A DNA stretch of 64,000 nucleotides, taken from contig JAPJBO010000197.1 of the NCBI GenBank assembly GCA_030068145.1, positions 62,001-126,000 of the forward strand, given 5' to 3'. The notes below the pieces were generated by a model. That model did no database searches and was not told where the DNA came from. It saw only the letters and a list, made by a program, of their open reading frames with translations. The translations under genes and the position numbers were made by a program. This DNA comes from Diplonema papillatum. Its lineage: Eukaryota > Euglenozoa > Diplonemea > Diplonemida > Diplonemidae. Position 1 is the first letter of the stretch, and each line of letters opens with the position of its first letter. Shown here one piece after another: positions 60,034 through 64,000 of this stretch.

Positions 60034-61377
60034 TTATTCAGGAACCAACGACAGCAAAGCACGGCGCGCGATGTGCGAATTGGAGGGAATACGGCTGAGA
60101 ACCTCCAGACACGCGACTGCGGAGGCAAGCACGTCCCCTGCCTGCTCGGTCTCGCTGCGACGGTCTGCGACGGCGTGCAGCAGGAGAGCTGTCCAAGACG
60201 AAACGTTCCAGCTGCTGGCATTGTGGAGCAGCCATTCCAAGTGCGGCTCGTAGCCGCCGGTCGCGCGGTTCTGGTCTTCGAGCAGGTCGCGAACGTCTGC
60301 CAACGACATGTGCAGGTATTCAACCTCCGAAACCAGAAGCCGCGTCATGCGCAAAGCATTGTGACGGTTGCACCAGTTGTGATTGATGGACAAGCAAGGC
60401 GTAAGGTTCCGGACGAAGTGACCCCATGAGCTCGGGACGAACACAAGGTCGCCCGGTCTCTGCACGAAGCGAATAACAGAGACGTCCTTCGCACCACCGC
60501 CGGCAGGAGGGGAAACCGAATCAATGGACAGACCAGCCGACGACGGCATCGGGTCTAAATTCGCTATGTAATCAGCCAGCCAGTACGGAGACGGTTCTCT
60601 GCCGAGGGACGCTGTGTCTTCAGGGGTCAGGAAGAACCACTCTTTTGTACCGCAGAGGGTGATGGACCAGCTGTACGAGCCGAAAACGTCGTGATGGAAC
60701 GGAGTGTACGTGCCCTCGGACCCGAGGTACACAAACCGGTAATCAGCCCCATCCCCGAACTCAGCGACGCTTTCGTTGGTGCCGGCGGGCGAGCAGCAAC
60801 GGGTGTCCTCACCCTCTGCTCGATCGCTGCCGTCTCCCCCGGTGGCGGCGCTGTGCACGACAGGCGGGGCGGGTGCGGGCCGTCTGTGTGGCCTCCCGGC
60901 GTATCCGTTGAGCCAGTCGTCGCCGAGGAACCGGGGCGTCGTGTAGAAAGGCGGGAGGCCGGCGTCTTCCGCCCACTGCTGGAGGTGCCAATCCTTCAAG
61001 TACACGCCCGCCTGTGCCTCGGGCTGGGCGGCGGGGGGGCGCGGGTAGCAGTCGTTGAGGAACGACCTGGGAGTGACGGTCGCCCGGCATTCCGTCCGCG
61101 CGGCGGCGTTGCAGGCGACGGCGGAGACGGGGGTGTCCAGCAGGCGGTGGCCGAGCCAGGCACTGAAGCTCGCCTTGTCGAGCGCTCCGCCGCCCCCCTT
61201 TTCGAGCCAGGAGAGCGCGACGCCCCACCCGGCGCCGGCTGCGGCGCCGCCCGCCGCCGCCGCCGCCGCCAGCTCACGGTCGATCGCGCCCTCGACGAGT
61301 CCCAGAGCGTTCGGCGCCAAGCACCGGTCACGGAACGAAGCGTGCGTGATCGGATCGTCGCGGGTCCATCGCTCCAC
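60034..61377 (-). CDS. JMJD4: JMJD4-like JmjC-domain oxygenase
   Basis: 447 codons, open from at least 61377 to the stop at 60034. It belongs to the Fe(II)/2-oxoglutarate oxygenases; human JMJD4 hydroxylates a lysine of the translation-termination factor eRF1. YLKDWHLQQ (126-134) and FLGDDWLN (150-157) are typical. Fe ligands H228 and D230 lie in PFHHDVF, the distal H320 in SSWGHFVRN, the 2-oxoglutarate lysine is K245 in GTKEWFFLTP, and SINHNWCN (330-337) closes the barrel. All catalytic residues are present. The residue given at 61377 is a GTG codon; no in-frame ATG occurs before the upstream stop, so a 5' exon probably exists, with a possible acceptor (AACGTAAAG) directly before 61377. The Ala/Gly tract at 36-50 is species-specific. 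Confidence 0.9.
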   Translation of the reverse strand: MERWTRDDPITHASFRDRCLAPNALGLVEGAIDRELAAAAAAGGAAAGAGWGVALSWLEKGGGGALDKASFSAWLGHRLLDTPVSAVACNAAARTECRATVTPRSFLNDCYPRPPAAQPEAQAGVYLKDWHLQQWAEDAGLPPFYTTPRFLGDDWLNGYAGRPHRRPAPAPPVVHSAATGGDGSDRAEGEDTRCCSPAGTNESVAEFGDGADYRFVYLGSEGTYTPFHHDVFGSYSWSITLCGTKEWFFLTPEDTASLGREPSPYWLADYIANLDPMPSSAGLSIDSVSPPAGGGAKDVSVIRFVQRPGDLVFVPSSWGHFVRNLTPCLSINHNWCNRHNALRMTRLLVSEVEYLHMSLADVRDLLEDQNRATGGYEPHLEWLLHNASSWNVSSWTALLLHAVADRRSETEQAGDVLASAVACLEVLSRIPSNSHIARRALLSLVPE

Positions 61378-61598
61378 CTTTACGTTTCCGGAGATCCCGT
61401 GGGACGTACAGATTGGTGTCTTTCGACCTTTTGTTTGTTGAGGTTCAACTTAATGCATGTGGTTGCTATTCTTCGGAAGATCCAATCCTTCCAGACTGTT
61501 TCGAGTTTTGAGGGTCCGTGTTTTTAGCGTAATTTTTACCAACACTTTTTGTACGCACAGTTCGTTCGTTGTTTGTTTGCTCTAGCAAGGTCTTGAAC

Positions 61599-61853
61599 TC
61601 AGGCGGCGGCGGGGATGGGGGTGTCCAGCAGGCGGTGGCCGAGCCAGGCACCGCTCGCTTTGTCGAGCGCTCCGCCGCCGCCCTTTTCGAGCCAGGAGAG
61701 CACAACGCCCCACCCGGCGCCGGCTGCGGCGCCGCCCGCCGCCGCCGCCGCCAGCTCGCGGTCGATCGCGCCCTCGACGAGAGCGTTCGGCGCCAAGCAC
61801 CGGTCACGGAACGAAGCGTGCGTGATCGGATCGTCGCGGGTCCATCGCTCCAC
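61599..61853 (-). pseudogene. Duplicate of the JMJD4 5' exon, copy 2
   Basis: About 83 codons equal to residues 1-86 of JMJD4 with small in-frame deletions (no LGL, shorter Ala tract, SGAWLGHRLL for SFSAWLGHRLL), then a stop. The duplicated unit also holds the flank upstream of the exon, including GACGTACAGATTGGTGTCTT and a segment with TTTTTACCAACACTTTTTGT. Still open up to the break, so it could be a cassette rather than dead. Confidence 0.85.
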
Positions 61854-62079
61854 CTTTACGTTTCCGGAGATCCCGTAGGACGTACAGATTGGTGTCTTTC
61901 GACCTTTTGTTTGTTGAGCTATTCTTCAGAAGGAGATCCAATCCTTCCAGACTGTTTCGAGTTTTGAGGGTCCGTGTTTTTAGCATAATTTTTACCAACA
62001 CTTTTTGTACGCACAGTTCGTTCGTTGTTTGTTCGCTCCAGCAAAGTTTTGAACGCAGGCGACAGCGGGGACGGGGGTG

Positions 62080-62292
62080 TCCAGCAGGCGGTGCCCGAGC
62101 CAGGCGCTGAAGCTCGCCTTGTCGAGCGCTCCGCCGCCGCCGCGGCGCCGCCGCCGCCGCGGCGCCGCCGCCGCCCGCCGCCGCCAGCTCGCGGTCGATC
62201 GCGCCCTCGACGAGTCCCACAGCGTTCGGCACCAAGCACCGGTCACGGAACGAAGCGTGCGTGATCGGATAGCCGCGGGTCCATCGCTCCAT
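62080..62292 (-). pseudogene. Duplicate of the JMJD4 5' exon, copy 3
   Basis: Starts ERWTRGYPITHASFRDRCLV and keeps the frame as far as the Ala tract, which has become a CCGCCG-rich hairpin block; the frame is then shifted. The end of the homology (GTGTCCAGCAGGCGG) lies at the same point as in copy 2. Distances between equal points are about 488 and 457 bp. Confidence 0.85.
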
Positions 62293-62562
62293 CTTTACGT
62301 TTCCGACGATCCCGTGGGACGTACAGATTGGTGCCTTTCGACCTTTTGTTTGTGTGTAAGGCTCAGCTTGATGCAGGTGGTTGCTATTCTTCGGAATACA
62401 GTCTTTCTAGACTGTTTCGAGGTCTGAGGGTCCGTGTTTTTATGCTACGGTCGCACACGTGTGGGTACGGCTGGTACCTATTAGTTCGTCTGTTGGGTGG
62501 TCTTTGCAGCTGTGCTTTCCGTGTCTTTACTCACACTTTTTGTATGTGTGGTTTCCGGTTGG

Positions 62563-62791
62563 TACCTACCCCTCCCAGTGTTAGTGTCGCCTACCTAAAG
62601 GCACCTTTCCTAAAAGGCGACACTAACACGGGAAGCCGTTGGTGAGGATGAGACATTATTCATACAATACAGGGAACCCTATTGAGAACCGTCTTCCCGT
62701 GTTAGTGTCGCCTCGCGTTTTCAGGCAAAAAGGCGGCACTGACAAGGGCTAAACGGAGGCGACACTAACATGGGGGGGGGTAGGTAGTTGA
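62563..62791 (+). mobile_element. Word-TIR element, copy 2 (word GTTAGTGTCGCC)
   Basis: TACCTACCCC at the left, GGGGTAGGTA at the right, and GTGTTAGTGTCGCCT words in both orientations; about 90% identical to the element at 6247 throughout, including GGAAGCCGTTGGTGAGGA and GGGAACCCTATTGAGAACCG. This copy keeps cleaner outer ends. Confidence 0.8.
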
Positions 62792-63774
62792 CTTTTTTGG
62801 GAGTGAAACTTCGCTTAGAACTTCGTTGACTTTCAGCAAGAGGCGCCCCTACTCTTTCTTTCCTACTCCCGAGCACAGGGTGTCGACGCACACAATCGTG
62901 AACAGCACAAACTCAATGAGGTCGACTCAGCTATACTCCCTGCAGGATTTGCATGTTTCTGATGAAAGAAATGAGAGCAGAAGAGGTTGCGTCTCTTTGC
63001 GCGGAGCGAAACAATATTGTAGACGGGTGTACAAAGGTCATACTTTGATTTTACGTTGATGCGCTTGCGGTGAACAATCGCGTTTGTCCTACGCGTTGCG
63101 GTGAACAATCGCGATCAGAAGTGGTTTTGGTTGTTCAGCAGCCGCTAGAGGCGTTCGTTTTTCGAAGATCGACGTTCGTAGGAGGGTTTCGTTCTTCCCC
63201 CGGCAAGTGTCAGATTGGCCACCCAGGGGTTTGCTCTGTCGCGGCAGGTACCGTGCCCTTCTGGAACTGCTAGGTCACCGCTTTTGTTTGTTTCTTGCTG
63301 TTTTCTTTTAGAGCGAAGGTCCAGAAACCCCGATTTTTGGGAGAAGGTAAAAGTTGATTGCTGTGTGTGTATGGCATAGCAGGTGCTTATTCCGAAGCCG
63401 GGACACTATATAACTGAGAGGTCGTCAACCATTAAGGCCAGAAACCAAAATGGGACTACAAAATGTGCCTGCCGCCAGTACAGTAGCGCACGAAGCAAAA
63501 CTCATGTAAGCTTCCCACCGTTCGGAATAAAGCTCCCAAGTTTTTCCTGCAATTTTGGCAGCAGTTCCAACCCTACAATGTGACAAAAGACTCTGACAGC
63601 GCAGAGATGCTGATGGAAGGGTGTCAGATGGACCTGCTACATGCACAGGGGATCGAGCTACATGTTTGTGTATGGTACGACTCATGTGAGTGGCATGAAA
63701 ACGGGCCGATTCCCGACACAAAAACACACGGCGGCGCTGATCTGTGCTTGTTTCGATGGGGCTAGAGAGGTGGG
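62792..63774. other. Intergenic; no gene seen
   Basis: A repeated GCGGTGAACAATCGCG occurs at about 63067 and 63097. Near 63380 TAGCAGGTGCTTATTC resembles a Rep-A tail. No protein-like ORF is found. Confidence 0.4.
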
Positions 63775-63815
63775 GATTGCAAGGACGTGCTTGGAATGGA
63801 TATACGCCCAACACC
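63775..63815 (+). repeat. Rep-B head fragment
   Basis: GATTGCAAGGACGTGCTTGG, AATGGATATACGCCCAACAC, CGC match the first 40 bp of the 4017 copy, then the sequence diverges. Confidence 0.75.
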
Positions 63816-64000
63816 GCTTGAGAGGTGGGGGGCAGTACAACTGCAGAAAAAATGGTCTTTTTCTCGTTGAACGCTTGCATCCGTCACCGCCCAGATGTGC
63901 CTGAGCCTCGTGCTAGAGAGTCGTCGGCATGCTGATGAGTCCCACGCCAAGCCATGTGACTCCTGACGGGTGCAAGTGTTGTTGGCTGCATTATTTTGCG

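Overview
This is nuclear DNA from a repeat-rich, flagellated eukaryotic microbe. The evidence is spliceosomal introns, a ciliary DRC4/GAS8 gene, a class III adenylyl cyclase, a JMJD4-type JmjC oxygenase and a VTT-domain (TMEM41-like) membrane protein. There are also poly-Gln and poly-Asp tracts and tRNA-derived retroelements with Pol III boxes. I cannot fix the lineage. Every gene I can support lies on the minus strand, and one intron is GC-AG. Both traits recall dinoflagellates and some other protists, but neither is diagnostic.

Layout of genes (all minus strand): a four-helix membrane protein (1.4-2.7 kb); a Ser/Pro-rich probable nuclear protein (4.7-5.7 kb); exons of an unrecognised gene (8.7-12.1 kb); a two-EF-hand protein (16.2-17.0 kb); an orphan ORF cut at its 5' side by a repeat (17.4-18.2 kb); a small secretory-pathway ankyrin protein (19.6-20.0 kb); a 784-aa low-complexity protein (21.0-23.4 kb); an adenylyl cyclase (25.3-27.2 kb) that may be the 3' exon of the ankyrin gene upstream (28.9-32.1 kb); a FYVE-like zinc finger protein (32.3-32.8 kb); a poly-Q coiled-coil protein (35.2-36.4 kb); a PPR/TPR-like helical-repeat protein with a tandem pseudogene copy of its 3' end (40.8-42.7 kb); a VTT protein (52.5-53.2 kb); DRC4 (55.5-57.5 kb); and JMJD4, whose 5' exon is present three times (60.0-62.3 kb). 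No operon-like pathway links them; the common point is their shared orientation.

Between the genes lie many dispersed repeats, named here so they can be followed. 'Composite element': a tRNA-like head, a 16-bp minisatellite and a conserved end; three copies. 'Word-TIR elements': C-run termini plus an internal word repeated in both orientations; three copies. Rep-A and Rep-D have related termini and are often joined tail to head. Rep-B has three near-complete copies, and a derivative of it forms a 7 x 102-bp tandem array. Rep-C occurs as three adjacent copies plus one distant and one partial copy. Rep-E is a short element next to GA microsatellites. There are also two divergent SINE-like units, a 0.75-kb TIR element, a LINE-like C-terminal remnant, a decayed ORF and a 124-bp 28S rRNA fragment.

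The most unusual items are the composite tRNA-head/minisatellite element, the word-TIR elements with shared ends but different internal words, the tripled JMJD4 exon, the ankyrin/cyclase gene model and the Rep-B-derived array with an ABAABAB order. All gene models and repeat families come from reading the sequence by eye; no search was run.
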